Assembly: GCF_009729075.1 (NCBI RefSeq)
Contig: NZ_VTGY01000033.1
Location: 186,001-250,000 of the forward strand
Source: Mycolicibacterium sp. CBMA 226
GTDB lineage: Bacteria > Actinomycetota > Actinomycetes > Mycobacteriales > Mycobacteriaceae
DNA length: 64,000 bases
Direction: 5' to 3'
Position numbers and translations under genes: made by a program. The notes below the pieces were generated by a model. The model did no database searches and was not told the DNA's origin. It saw nothing but the letters and a program-made list of their open reading frames with translations. Below are positions 26,202-35,327 of the stretch, one piece after another (within the stretch, counting starts at the first letter, position 1; each line of letters begins with the position of its first letter).

Positions 26202-26473
26202 AGACCTTCACCGTGCGTGGTGCGCGCGTCCATTCCCGCGCAGACCTTTTCACCGAGCTGGGCCACGCCGTCAACGGTTCCGGCGGCTATTTCGGCAGCA
26301 ATCTCGATGCGCTTGCCGACTGCCTCGGCGGCGGCTTCGGCACCCCGGCTGACGAACCGTTCCGGTTCGTGCTGACCGACAGCGCAAAAGCCAAGAAGGC
26401 CTTGGATTCTCACACCTGGACCGGACTGCTCGAGGTATTCGACAGCGCGGGCGTCGACTTGGTGTTGCGCTGA
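26198..26473 (+). CDS. Barstar-family ribonuclease inhibitor
   Basis: A 91-residue barstar fold protein. The RNase-contacting segment GGYFGSNLDALADCL keeps the two key acids of barstar, D37 and D41 (equivalent to D35 and D39), while barstar's W38 is Ala here. There is no signal peptide, so it stays in the cytoplasm and neutralises RNase that fails to be exported. The GTG start at 26198 overlaps the RNase stop (GTGA) with GGAGGAGC just upstream, so inhibitor and toxin are made together. Confidence 0.92.
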   Translation: MKTFTVRGARVHSRADLFTELGHAVNGSGGYFGSNLDALADCLGGGFGTPADEPFRFVLTDSAKAKKALDSHTWTGLLEVFDSAGVDLVLR

Positions 26474-26479
26474 CGGCAT

Positions 26480-27598
26480 CTACGACTTCACCGGATTCAC
26501 CGCGAACTGGATGACGCGGTACGGCGCGGTGTCGCGCGGCGTGGTATTCCACTGGCTGACCAGAATTCGCAGTTCGTCTAGCGTCGAACCCGGCGAGATG
26601 TAGCCGCCGTACGGCTGCGCCAGCTGATTGTCTTGCGGCACCGGCAATTCGTCGGCCTGCTCCGGCCAGCCGCCGGCGACGACGACGGTGGTGACCGGCG
26701 CGGTCCCGAGTTCCGTCGGCGTGTTCGCCACGCGGACCTCCATGTTGCCGGTGCTGCTGTTGAAGTACGACAGCACCGTCTTGCCGTCGACCTGCTTCAT
26801 GCTCATCTCACCGATCAGGTCGCGCCACAACGGAGTTGGCGGTTTACCCCAACCGGCGGTGGCAGACCAGCCCTGCCAGCCGGCCCGGTCGGTGAACGAC
26901 TGCGGCGTGGCGCGGTAGAGGAAGGCCGGGCTGCTGCGATCGAAGTTGTTGGCGACGAGGTACACCCAGCCGCGTGGCGAGTCGGCGGTCGGCACCGGGT
27001 CGTAGTAACCCGTGATCTGGCTCTGCGCTCCCCCGGCGTATCCGGCCGGCCGCACCGATCCCGGGACGGTCGGCCAGGCCGCGCGCGCCGGATCGGCCTT
27101 GACCAGTCGCGAACTCGCCGGCTTGAGGTCGCGAGTGGTGGTGATCAACAGGTAGTTCTCCCGGTTGATGTTCACCACGCCAGCCGGAAGTTGGGACGTG
27201 CCAGGAACTTTGGCGTCGGCCAGCAGCGGCTTGTCAACGCCCATGACACCGCGGTACCGCAGGCCATCCGGCGAATTGACGGAGTCGGTCTCGACGTGCA
27301 GTGCGACGGGGGCGTACCAGCCCCCGAAACCGACGCCCTGCCCCGCGAAGCTGTCGCCGCAGATCTGCAGGATGCCGCTCGGAAACTCCATGAACTCACA
27401 GAGGTCGGTCGCCCCGATGCCGTAATCGACTGTCGGCGTGCCGGTTCCGGCCACCGGGCCGATGCGCGTCACCTCGCCGACCGTCAGTGGCTTCAGCACT
27501 GGCGCCGGCACCGGCGCAGGCGGATCAGCCTGCGCCGCCGGCAATTCCAGACCGAGCGCGAGCACCAGCGCCGAGACCGACGCGATGGCGGCACGCAA
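26480..27598 (-). CDS. Secreted DUF4185 protein (Rv3707c-like)
   Basis: A 372-residue exported protein with a signal peptide (MRAAIASVSALVLALGLELP, cut near AAQADPP). The rest matches the DUF4185 five-bladed-propeller-like pattern: DYGIGATDLCEFMEFPSG, ICGDSFAGQ, NINRENYLLITTTRDL and a C-terminal GGYISPGSTLDELRILVSQWNTT. The reading frame has a TAG just upstream, so the start must be the TTG at 27598 (or a CTG two codons before), 15 bases after asd. It is the third gene of ask-asd, as in Rv3709c-Rv3707c. DUF4185 domains include arabinan-degrading hydrolases; that function is possible but unproven here. Confidence 0.82.
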   Translation of the reverse strand: MRAAIASVSALVLALGLELPAAQADPPAPVPAPVLKPLTVGEVTRIGPVAGTGTPTVDYGIGATDLCEFMEFPSGILQICGDSFAGQGVGFGGWYAPVALHVETDSVNSPDGLRYRGVMGVDKPLLADAKVPGTSQLPAGVVNINRENYLLITTTRDLKPASSRLVKADPARAAWPTVPGSVRPAGYAGGAQSQITGYYDPVPTADSPRGWVYLVANNFDRSSPAFLYRATPQSFTDRAGWQGWSATAGWGKPPTPLWRDLIGEMSMKQVDGKTVLSYFNSSTGNMEVRVANTPTELGTAPVTTVVVAGGWPEQADELPVPQDNQLAQPYGGYISPGSTLDELRILVSQWNTTPRDTAPYRVIQFAVNPVKS

Positions 27599-27613
27599 GG
27601 TCAGCGCGCCTGT

Positions 27614-28669
27614 CTAATCGCTCCGCGCGTGCGCAGCGAGCCGTTCGGCGATCTGAACAGTGTTGAGCGCCGCGCCCTTTCGCAGGTTGTCACCCGAGAC
27701 GAACAGCGCGAGGCCACGGCCGTCGGGCACCCCCGGGTCCTGGCGGATGCGGCCCACCAGCGAGTCGTCGGCGCCCGCGGCGGCCAGCGGAGTCGGGACG
27801 TCGACCAACGACACACCGGCGGCGGCGGCCAGCAGCTCACGTGCCCGCTCAACCGAAAGCGGCTGCGCGAATTCGGCATTGATCGACAGTGAGTGCCCGG
27901 TGAACACCGGAACGCGTACGCAGGTACCGCTCACCAAGAGCTCCGGGATACCGAGAATCTTGCGGCTCTCGTTGCGCAGCTTCTGGTCTTCGTCGGTCTC
28001 ACCCGAGCCGTCGTCGACGAGCGAGCCGGCCAGCGGGATGACGTTGAAGGCAATGGGCGCAACGTATTTCACGGGCGCGGGGAACTCGAGCGCCGATCCG
28101 TCGTGCACCAGTTGCTCGGCACCGCCGATGACGGCGCGGGCCTGCGAGGCCAGTTCGTCGACGCCGGCGAGGCCACTGCCCGACACCGCCTGGTAGCTCG
28201 ACACGATGAGCCGAGTCAGGCCGGCCTCGTCGTGCAACGGCTTGAGGACGGGCATGGCGGCCATCGTGGTGCAGTTCGGGTTGGCGATGATGCCCTTAGG
28301 AAGTGGCCCAGCGAGTTGCGCGACGTCCCGGTCGAAGTTGACCTCCGAAACCACCAGCGGCACATCCGGATCCTTGCGCCATGCCGACGAGTTGTCGATC
28401 ACCGTCACGCCGGCTGCGGCGAACCGCGGCGCCTGCACGCGCGACATGGTCGCGCCTGCAGAGAACAGCGCGATGTCAAGGCCCGACGGGTCGGCGGTCT
28501 CGCTGTTCTCGACCTCGATCTCCTGGCCGCGGAACGTCAGCTTCTTGCCCTCGGACCGGGCCGAAGCGAAGAACCGCACCGCGGTCGCCGGGAAGTCGCG
28601 CTCCTCGAGGAGCTTGCGCATGACCTGGCCGACCTGACCGGTCGCACCCACCACACCGATGTTCACCAT
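27614..28669 (-). CDS. asd: Aspartate-semialdehyde dehydrogenase
   Basis: A 351-residue NADPH enzyme reducing aspartyl phosphate to aspartate semialdehyde on the way to lysine/DAP, threonine and methionine. VGATGQVGQVM (7-17) binds NADP, the nucleophile is C133 in NPNCTTMAA, and VPVFTGHSLSINAEF carries the catalytic histidine. It follows ask by 34 bases, forming the standard operon. ATG 28669 is the natural start. Nothing unusual. Confidence 0.96.
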   Translation of the reverse strand: MVNIGVVGATGQVGQVMRKLLEERDFPATAVRFFASARSEGKKLTFRGQEIEVENSETADPSGLDIALFSAGATMSRVQAPRFAAAGVTVIDNSSAWRKDPDVPLVVSEVNFDRDVAQLAGPLPKGIIANPNCTTMAAMPVLKPLHDEAGLTRLIVSSYQAVSGSGLAGVDELASQARAVIGGAEQLVHDGSALEFPAPVKYVAPIAFNVIPLAGSLVDDGSGETDEDQKLRNESRKILGIPELLVSGTCVRVPVFTGHSLSINAEFAQPLSVERARELLAAAAGVSLVDVPTPLAAAGADDSLVGRIRQDPGVPDGRGLALFVSGDNLRKGAALNTVQIAERLAAHARSD

Positions 28670-28703
28670 GACTATTTGTCCCGTCGCTTCGCTCGCCCCA
28701 TGA

Positions 28704-29969
28704 CTAGCGCCCCGTCCCGCCGTATACGACTGCGGCCTCTTCGCTGGCGAAACCGAAGGCCTCGTGCAGCGCCGCGACAGCCTTGTCCAGCTCGGTGTCC
28801 TTGACCAGCACCGAGATTCGGATCTCGGAAGTCGAGATCAGGTCGATGTTGACGCCGACCTCGGCCAGCGTCTCGCAGAACTTGGCGGTGACGCCCGGGT
28901 GGCTGCGCATACCGGCGCCGACCAGCGACACCTTGCCGATGTGATCGTCGTACAGCACCTGCGAGAAACCGATCTCGTCCTTGAGGGACGTCAGCTTCTC
29001 GACAGCGCCCGGGCCGTTCTCGCGCGAACAGGTGAAGGTGATGTCGGTCTTGCCGTCCTCCACCTTCGAGATGTTCTGCAGCACCATGTCGATGTTCACG
29101 TCGGCATCGGCGACCGCGCGGAACACCTTGGCGGCGTAGCCCGGTACGTCGGGAACGCCGACGACGGTGACCTTCGCCTCGCTGCGGTCGTGCGCGACTC
29201 CGGTGAGGATGGCGTCTTCCATGGGGATGTCCTCGATCGATCCTTTGACGATGGTGCCGGCCTTGTTGGAGTACGAGGACCGAACATGAATCGGAACGTT
29301 GTAGCGGCGGGCGTATTCCACGCAGCGCAGCATCAACACTTTGGCCCCGCAGGCCGCCATTTCCAGCATCTCTTCGAACGAGACGGTGTCCAGGTGGCGG
29401 GCGTTGGGCACGATGCGCGGGTCGGCGGTGAAGATGCCGTCCACATCGGTGTAAATCTCGCAGACGTCGGCGTTCAGCGCGGCGGCCAGCGCCACGGCGG
29501 TTGTGTCCGAGCCACCGCGGCCCAGCGTGGTGACGTCCTTGCTGTCCTGGCTGACGCCCTGGAAGCCGGCGACCAGCACGATCAGGCCCTCGTCGAGGGC
29601 GTCCCGCAGGCGGCCCGGGGTGACGTCGATGATCTTGGCGTTGCCGTGCGTGCCGGTGGTGATCACGCCGGCCTGCGAGCCGGTGAACGACCGGGCCTGC
29701 GCGCCGAGGGACTCGATGGCCATGGCGACGAGCGCGTTCGAGATGCGCTCACCGGCGGTGAGCAGCATGTCCATCTCGCGGGCCGGTGGCGCCGGGGAGA
29801 CCTGACGGGCCAGATCCAGCAGATCATCGGTGGTGTCGCCCATGGCCGAGACCACGACGACGACGTCATTGCCGGCCTTCTTGGTTTCGACGATCCGCTC
29901 GGCGACTCGACGGATTCGCTCGGCGTCCGACACCGAGGATCCGCCGTACTTCTGGACGACGAGCGCCAC
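28704..29969 (-). CDS. lysC: Aspartokinase
   Basis: A 421-residue aspartate kinase, the same length as the M. tuberculosis enzyme. KYGGSSVSD is the N-terminal nucleotide/substrate motif, GRGGSDTTAVALAAAL the aspartate-binding loop, and two ACT domains lie from about residue 265 (KVTVVGVPDVPGYA and KVSLVGAGMRSHPG). The frame is open 15 codons upstream of the GTG at 29969, but the family starts MALVVQKYGG here, with GAAGGA upstream. Relatives also make a separate regulatory beta subunit from an internal start near residue 250; METs and GTGs near MEDAILTG allow this. Confidence 0.95.
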   Translation of the reverse strand: MALVVQKYGGSSVSDAERIRRVAERIVETKKAGNDVVVVVSAMGDTTDDLLDLARQVSPAPPAREMDMLLTAGERISNALVAMAIESLGAQARSFTGSQAGVITTGTHGNAKIIDVTPGRLRDALDEGLIVLVAGFQGVSQDSKDVTTLGRGGSDTTAVALAAALNADVCEIYTDVDGIFTADPRIVPNARHLDTVSFEEMLEMAACGAKVLMLRCVEYARRYNVPIHVRSSYSNKAGTIVKGSIEDIPMEDAILTGVAHDRSEAKVTVVGVPDVPGYAAKVFRAVADADVNIDMVLQNISKVEDGKTDITFTCSRENGPGAVEKLTSLKDEIGFSQVLYDDHIGKVSLVGAGMRSHPGVTAKFCETLAEVGVNIDLISTSEIRISVLVKDTELDKAVAALHEAFGFASEEAAVVYGGTGR

Positions 29970-30111
29970 TGTTCGCGTTTCCTTCTCTGAATTGGCAGCA
30001 AGCATTCGCATCAATGCTGCTCCAAGGATAAGGGAGGGGTGAAGCCGATTTTGTTGCCCGGTCGCCTGCCGGACCTGCGACGCGCGAGACGTTCGTCACT
30101 CGCGCCCCTGA

Positions 30112-30612
30112 TCAGAAGATGTCGGTGAGCTTCCGCTGCGCCGGGCAGGCGTCGCTCAGCGCCTTCATCTGTTCGGTGATCTGCGCGTTGATCGCCGATA
30201 GCTGGTAGGCCTCCGTCGGCGCGGGGGCGCCGGGTGCCCGACCCTGAGCGGCGATCCGGTAGGCGTCCAAGGCCGAGGTGAACTGTGAGGCCAGCGTCGC
30301 CAGCTGCACAGCGTTGGCCGCCACCTTGTCGCCCGTGACCTTCTGCGCCCGCTCGGCCATGCCGTCGGCCCAGGCCCGGTAGGCGGTCTCCTCGGCAATG
30401 GTCGGGACGCCACCGGAGTTCTTGTCGATCTTCGACTCGATCTGCACGGCCTGCGCCTTGTTGTAGTCCAGCATGTCGCGCACCGGCTTGCACTCCGGCG
30501 TCGGCCCGCGGAACTGGGTCTGCCACACCACGAGGCCGATGACGACGGTGAGCGCGACCGCGATGCCGATCTTCCAGCTCCGGTCCAGGCTCAACAACCA
30601 TCTCGTCAACAC
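30112..30612 (-). CDS. Membrane-anchored hypothetical protein, 166 aa
   Basis: After a short basic start (MLTRWLLSLDRSWK) a membrane segment (IGIAVALTVVIGLVVW, about 15-30) anchors a helical exterior domain with two cysteines, ECKPVRDMLDYN and SDACPAQRKLTDIF, likely disulfide-bonded. Coiled-coil-like alanine-rich helices fill the middle. The GTG start is at 30612. It is divergent from the leuA leader and lies upstream of ask on the same strand. I recognise it only as a mycobacterial hypothetical; no function can be given. Confidence 0.72.
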   Translation of the reverse strand: MLTRWLLSLDRSWKIGIAVALTVVIGLVVWQTQFRGPTPECKPVRDMLDYNKAQAVQIESKIDKNSGGVPTIAEETAYRAWADGMAERAQKVTGDKVAANAVQLATLASQFTSALDAYRIAAQGRAPGAPAPTEAYQLSAINAQITEQMKALSDACPAQRKLTDIF

Positions 30613-30728
30613 GGTCGAACTGTATCGGCACAGCTGGCGCCGCGCCCATTACACCTGGCCAGGACCTTGCCACCAGACAGCACAACCTCGTTTTGGCGAT
30701 CTAATGGACCGGAGTAAACTCGCCACTG

Positions 30729-30776
30729 ATGTATAGCGCGCGGGTGCTCCTCCTCGGACGCCGCGACGGGGTCTGA
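30729..30776 (+). CDS. leuA leader peptide with three consecutive leucine codons
   Basis: A 15-residue ORF, MYSARVLLLGRRDGV, ends at TGA 30776, 85 bases before leuA. Its CTC CTC CTC run (30747-30755) would stall ribosomes when leucyl-tRNA is short. The 3' end forms the left arm of a perfect ten-base stem. Leader peptides of this kind before leuA have been proposed for Actinobacteria from comparative genomics. A TCTAAT (30700-30705) could be the promoter -10 element. Confidence 0.78.
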   Translation: MYSARVLLLGRRDGV

Positions 30777-30798
30777 TCCGACCGGCCTCCCGTCGCGG
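30761..30798 (+). promoter_or_regulatory. leuA leader RNA hairpin
   Basis: CCGCGACGGG (30761-30770), inside the leader ORF, is perfectly complementary to CCCGTCGCGG (30789-30798), with an 18-base loop. A ribosome held at the leucine codons would cover or abut the left arm and change folding. Whether the switch controls transcription or leuA translation cannot be told; no T-tract is seen before the leuA start. Confidence 0.65.
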
Positions 30799-30861
30799 GT
30801 GTTCGTGATGTGCCGGTCCCGACCTTCTAGGTCCCACCCAGACAGACCGGAGCAAAACACC

Positions 30862-32676
30862 GTGACCACTTACTCTCCCGATTCATCTGCCGACTCCTTC
30901 TCGTCGGTACGCGCCATCACCACCCCGTCCGGCCCCCGCCGTGAGGGCCAGCCGTCCTGGAACACCCAGCGCAATTCCGCGATGCCCGTCAGCCGGTACC
31001 GCTCGTTCGCCGACGAGGTGGAATCCATCTCGCTGCCCGACCGCACCTGGCCCGACAAGGTCGCCACCGTCGCCCCCGGTTGGTGTGCGGTCGACCTGCG
31101 CGACGGCAACCAGGCCCTGATCGACCCGATGAGCCCCGAGCGCAAGCGCCGGATGTTCGACCTGCTGGTCCGCATGGGCTACAAGGAGATCGAGGTCGGC
31201 TTCCCGTCGGCCAGCCAGACCGACTTCGACTTCGTCCGCGAGATCATCGAGCAGGGCGCCATTCCCGACGACGTCACCATCCAGGTACTGACGCAGTGCC
31301 GGCCCGAGCTGATCGAGCGGACCTTCGAGGCGTGCAACGGCGCGCCGCGCGTCATCGTGCACTTCTACAACTCGACGTCGATCCTGCAGCGCCGCGTGGT
31401 GTTCCGGGCCGACCGCGAGGCCGTCAAGAAGATCGCCACCGATGGCGCGAAGCTGTGCGTCGAGGAGGCCAAGAAGTACCCGGGCACGCTGTGGCGGTTC
31501 GAGTACTCCCCCGAGTCCTACACCGGCACCGAGCTGGAGTACGCCGTCGAGGTGTGCAACGCGGTCGCCGAGGTCGTGCAGCCCACGCCGGACTGGCCCC
31601 TGATCGTCAACCTGCCGGCGACCGTCGAGATGGCGACACCGAACATCTACGCCGACTCGATCGAGTGGATGAACCGGCACCTGACACCGCGCGACTCGAT
31701 CATCCTGAGCCTGCACCCGCACAACGACCGTGGCGAGGGCGTCGCGGCCGCCGAGCTGGGCTACCTGGCCGGCGCCGACCGCATCGAGGGCTGCCTGTTC
31801 GGCAACGGTGAGCGCACCGGCAACGTCTGCCTGGTGACGCTGGGCCTGAACCTGTTCAGCCGCGGCGTCGATCCGCAGATCGACTTCTCCAACATCGACG
31901 AGATCCGTCGCACGGTCGAGTACTGCAACCAGCTGCCCGTCGCCGAGCGCCACCCGTATGGCGGTGACCTGGTCTACACGGCGTTCTCCGGAAGCCACCA
32001 GGACGCCATCAACAAGGGCCTGGACCAGATGAAGGTGGACGCCGACGAAGCCGACCAGGACGTCGACGACATCCTGTGGCAGGTGCCGTACCTGCCCATC
32101 GACCCGAAGGACGTCGGCCGCACGTACGAGGCCGTGATCCGGGTGAACTCGCAGTCCGGCAAGGGCGGCGTCGCCTACATCATGAAGGCCGACCACGGGC
32201 TCGTGCTGCCGCGCCGGCTGCAGATGGAGTTCAGCCAGGCCATCCAGAAGATCACCGACGGCGAGGGCGGCGAGGTCTCCCCGAAGGAGATGTGGGACGT
32301 CTTCAACGAGGAGTACCTGGCGCCCATCACGCCGCTGGAGCGCATGCGGCAGCGGGTCGACGCGGCAGAAGAAGACGGTGGCACCGACACCATCACCGCC
32401 ATCGTCAAGATCGACGGTGAGGAGCGCGAGATCGTCGGCGCCGGCAACGGTCCGCTGGCGGCCTTCACCGACGCGCTGGGCGCGGTCGGCTTCCACGTCA
32501 ACGTGCTGGACTACTCAGAGCACGCCATGTCGGCCGGCGAGGAGGCGCAGGCCGCGGCCTACGTCGAGGCATCGATCGGCGGTAAGACGGTGTGGGGCGT
32601 CGGCATCGCGCCGTCGATCACCACGGCGTCGCTGCGGGCCGTCGTCTCCGCGGTGAACCGCGCGGCGCGCGGCTAG
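30862..32676 (+). CDS. leuA: 2-isopropylmalate synthase
   Basis: A 604-residue enzyme condensing acetyl-CoA with 2-ketoisovalerate, the first step of leucine synthesis. The TIM-barrel domain has VDLRDGNQALIDPMSPERK (catalytic/metal start), SLHPHNDRGEGVAAAELG (metal histidines) and GCLFGNGERTGN. The C-terminal regulatory domain (about 490-604) binds leucine for feedback inhibition. The GTG at 30862 follows a CGGAG ribosome site; the earlier in-frame opening at 30799 lies inside the leader RNA. The 19-residue repeat polymorphism known in M. tuberculosis leuA is not seen as a tandem repeat here. Confidence 0.96.
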   Translation: MTTYSPDSSADSFSSVRAITTPSGPRREGQPSWNTQRNSAMPVSRYRSFADEVESISLPDRTWPDKVATVAPGWCAVDLRDGNQALIDPMSPERKRRMFDLLVRMGYKEIEVGFPSASQTDFDFVREIIEQGAIPDDVTIQVLTQCRPELIERTFEACNGAPRVIVHFYNSTSILQRRVVFRADREAVKKIATDGAKLCVEEAKKYPGTLWRFEYSPESYTGTELEYAVEVCNAVAEVVQPTPDWPLIVNLPATVEMATPNIYADSIEWMNRHLTPRDSIILSLHPHNDRGEGVAAAELGYLAGADRIEGCLFGNGERTGNVCLVTLGLNLFSRGVDPQIDFSNIDEIRRTVEYCNQLPVAERHPYGGDLVYTAFSGSHQDAINKGLDQMKVDADEADQDVDDILWQVPYLPIDPKDVGRTYEAVIRVNSQSGKGGVAYIMKADHGLVLPRRLQMEFSQAIQKITDGEGGEVSPKEMWDVFNEEYLAPITPLERMRQRVDAAEEDGGTDTITAIVKIDGEEREIVGAGNGPLAAFTDALGAVGFHVNVLDYSEHAMSAGEEAQAAAYVEASIGGKTVWGVGIAPSITTASLRAVVSAVNRAARG

Positions 32677-32688
32677 CCGAAGAACGCG

Positions 32689-33354
32689 TCAGCCTGGCGC
32701 ACCCGGTTCGTCCGCCACTTGGAGGACCCGGGCGCACCAGCTGACGGCCTGTTCCGCAAAGTCTTGCGCGGTACCGGTTTTCGCGTCACCGAGCAGCCGT
32801 TCGTTGATCAGGGTGGCGACGCCGCCGACGCAGAAGAGCGCCGCGTCGAAGCTTTCCTGATCGGCGTCGTGGTCCGGCTGCAGCAACGCGAGAATTGCGG
32901 CCGCGACGCGGTGCTGTGCGATTCGGATGTGCTCGGCGACCGACTCGATGTGCCGGGCGTCGGTCAGGAAGATCCGGACGGCCAACGGGTCGCTCTCGGC
33001 GTGCTCGATGAACCCGGCCAGGCCGAGCGTCAGCCGGGTCTGGACGGTCGCCGACTCGGGCGCACTCCCACCGGCCAGCATCGCGGCGAAGGGCCCCTCG
33101 AGGACATCGTCGATCACGGCGCCGATCAGCGCGCCGAGGCCGGCAAACTGCTCGTAGAAGTAGCGGTCGGTGAGTTTCGCGCGCGCCGACACGGCGCGGA
33201 CGCTCAGCGCCGACAGCCCGCCTTCGCGCCACAGTTCCTCGGCCGCGTCCAGCAGCAGCCGCCGCCGTTCGGCCCGTCGCTGCTCCGCTGACCTGCCGGA
33301 GTACTTGCGCTGCGGCGCGGTGCCCGAACCGGTGCCCGATCCGTCGTCAGCCAT
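32689..33354 (-). CDS. TetR-family transcriptional regulator
   Basis: A 221-residue TetR protein. After a Gly/Ser-rich start, helix-turn-helix covers LSALSVRAVSARAKLTDRYFYEQF (about 58-80). The ligand domain has GLAGFIEHAESDPLAVRIFL and a cysteine-containing C-terminus (FCVGGVATLINERLL). ATG 33354 is chosen; the frame opens 13 codons earlier. It is divergent from the four-gene membrane cluster over 137 bases, so control of that cluster is the first guess. It converges on leuA with a 12-base gap. Confidence 0.82.
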   Translation of the reverse strand: MADDGSGTGSGTAPQRKYSGRSAEQRRAERRRLLLDAAEELWREGGLSALSVRAVSARAKLTDRYFYEQFAGLGALIGAVIDDVLEGPFAAMLAGGSAPESATVQTRLTLGLAGFIEHAESDPLAVRIFLTDARHIESVAEHIRIAQHRVAAAILALLQPDHDADQESFDAALFCVGGVATLINERLLGDAKTGTAQDFAEQAVSWCARVLQVADEPGAPG

Positions 33355-33445
33355 CTGGCGCAACCCCTCCCTCCGACTGCCACATGATGTCAAAATCCGA
33401 AGAGGAAGACGGACACCGGTTTGAAACTCGGCGTTCTGGCAATAT

Positions 33446-33459
33446 TACCGACGAGTAAG
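33446..33459. promoter_or_regulatory. Possible TetR operator, TTACCGACGAGTAA
   Basis: TTAC and GTAA arms flank a six-base centre in the divergent space between tetR and the membrane cluster, 32 bases before ATG 33492. Half-sites are short, so this is only a candidate. Confidence 0.3.
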
Positions 33460-33491
33460 GTTCAGGGTTCATCTACATAGTGGGGTGGAAC

Positions 33492-35327
33492 ATGGCAGCA
33501 GGGCTCGCCGAGCAGGTCACCGTAGTGGCCGCGGCCGGAACCGAAGGCGGGGGCGCTGCCCTCGATCAGGTCATCGGGATGTCCGTGGCAACGGGCATCA
33601 TCACCGCCGGCCTGTTGTGGATCGGCTACCTGCACCGGCAACGCCGCATCACCTGGCTGAAGGACCTTGCCGACAAGGCCGGCCAGAAGATGAACCGGCC
33701 CAGCTGGGTGGCGCTGCCCTCGCTGCTGTTCATCTCGACCATCATCTGCGCGATGTTCGGCTTCATCTGGGATGTCAGCCTGCACATCGGCAAGGGCCGC
33801 GATGCCGGCCCGCTGGCCAACCCCGCGCACTACTTCATCCTGGTCGGCCTGTTCCTGCTGTTCATCGCCGGATCCCTGGCGATCATCCTGCCGTACGACA
33901 AGCCCGGCCCAGCGGCCATCAAAATCACCAAAACCTGGTACGCGCCCGTCGGCGGCGTCCTGATGGCCGGCTGCGGTCTGTACGCGCTGATCGGTTTCCC
34001 CCTCGACGACATCTGGCACCGGATCTTCGGCCAGGACGTGACACTCTGGGGCCCAACACATTTGATGCTCATCGGCGGCGCCGGACTGTCCCTGGTCGCC
34101 ACGCTGCTCTTGGAGCGCGAGGGCGATATCGCGATGGGTGCCGACGCCCCCGCCGCCCGCAACAAGGTGCTGCCGTACCTGGCCTTCGGCGGTCTGGTGA
34201 TCGGCCTTTCGGTGTTCCCGGTCGAGTACGACTTCGGTGTCGAACAGTTCCGCCTCGTGTTCCACCCCATGCTGATCGCCGCCGCGGGCGCCATGTCGCT
34301 GGTCGCAACCCGGCTGACGCTCGGACGGTTCTCCACCTTCGGCGCCATCGCGTTCTCCTGGTTCATCAGAGGCCTCGTCATCCTGGCGGTCGGGCCGATT
34401 CTCGGTTCCCCGTACAGCTGGTTCGCGCTCTACCTCGGCTCGGCCGTCGTCGTCGAACTGATCGGGCTGACGCCACTAGTCAACCGTCCGATCCTGTTCG
34501 GCGCGGTCGCCGGCCTGGGCGTCGGCACCGTCGGCATGTGGCTGGAATCGTTCTGGGTCGACGCCATGTTCCGCACGCCGTGGCCCAGCAGCATGTGGGG
34601 TGAGGCGCTGTCGATGTCGACACCCGTCGCCATCGGCATGGGCATGTGCGGTGCCTTGCTGGCCCTCGTGCTCACCGGTCAGCGCCTGCCCGCACGCCCG
34701 GTCGGCATCGGCATCGTGGTCGCCACGGTGTTGGTGATTGCCGGCGGTGTCGCCAACGGCCTGCACATCACCGTCCCCGAGCACGCCCGGGCGCAGATCA
34801 CCCTCACCGACGTATCGAGCCCGGCCGGTGAGCGGCTGGTGAACGCCGACATCCAGATCACGCCGACCAATCTGGTCAGCGACAACCCCGAGTGGGTGAC
34901 GCTGATGGCGTGGCAGGGCAAGCTCGCCAACGACCGCGGCCTGGTGGTCGACCACCTGAAGCAGGTCGGTCCCGGCCACTACCGGTCCACCCGGCCGATC
35001 CCGGTCTGGGGGACGTGGAAGACGGTGCTGCGCGTGCAGGATGGCCGGACCATGGCGGCGGTCCCGGTGTACCTGCCGGCTGACCCCGGTATCGGCGCCG
35101 AGGAGACGCCGGCGATCTCGACGACCCGTGACTTCACGGAGGAGATCAAGGTCCTGCAGCGCGAACGCAACCTCGATGTGCCGACGTGGCTGTACCCCGC
35201 GGCTTCCCTGATCGTGCTGGGGTGCTCGCTGATCCTGATCGCATTGCTGAGTTGGGGTGCGGGACGGATCAATTCACGCGAACAGTTCAGCGCCACCGAG
35301 ACCAGGGAACCCGTCGGACAGCCGTGA
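33492..35327 (+). CDS. Large polytopic membrane protein of unknown function, first of a four-gene cluster
   Basis: A 611-residue protein. About 11-12 membrane helices occupy residues 25-430 (TGIITAGLLWIGYLHRQRR, FISTIICAMFGFIWDVSLHI and others). A soluble beta-rich domain lies at about 445-560 outside the membrane (TLTDVSSPAGERLVNADIQI, VWGTWKTVLRVQDGRTMAAV), followed by a last helix (LYPAASLIVLGCSLILIALL). WDVSLHIGKGRD and DDIWHRIFGQDVTLWGPTHL hold conserved-looking His/Asp residues inside the membrane part. I do not recognise a named family. Its stop overlaps the next start (GTGA). ATG 33492 with GGGGTGG upstream is preferred over GTG 33480. Confidence 0.78.
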   Translation: MAAGLAEQVTVVAAAGTEGGGAALDQVIGMSVATGIITAGLLWIGYLHRQRRITWLKDLADKAGQKMNRPSWVALPSLLFISTIICAMFGFIWDVSLHIGKGRDAGPLANPAHYFILVGLFLLFIAGSLAIILPYDKPGPAAIKITKTWYAPVGGVLMAGCGLYALIGFPLDDIWHRIFGQDVTLWGPTHLMLIGGAGLSLVATLLLEREGDIAMGADAPAARNKVLPYLAFGGLVIGLSVFPVEYDFGVEQFRLVFHPMLIAAAGAMSLVATRLTLGRFSTFGAIAFSWFIRGLVILAVGPILGSPYSWFALYLGSAVVVELIGLTPLVNRPILFGAVAGLGVGTVGMWLESFWVDAMFRTPWPSSMWGEALSMSTPVAIGMGMCGALLALVLTGQRLPARPVGIGIVVATVLVIAGGVANGLHITVPEHARAQITLTDVSSPAGERLVNADIQITPTNLVSDNPEWVTLMAWQGKLANDRGLVVDHLKQVGPGHYRSTRPIPVWGTWKTVLRVQDGRTMAAVPVYLPADPGIGAEETPAISTTRDFTEEIKVLQRERNLDVPTWLYPAASLIVLGCSLILIALLSWGAGRINSREQFSATETREPVGQP

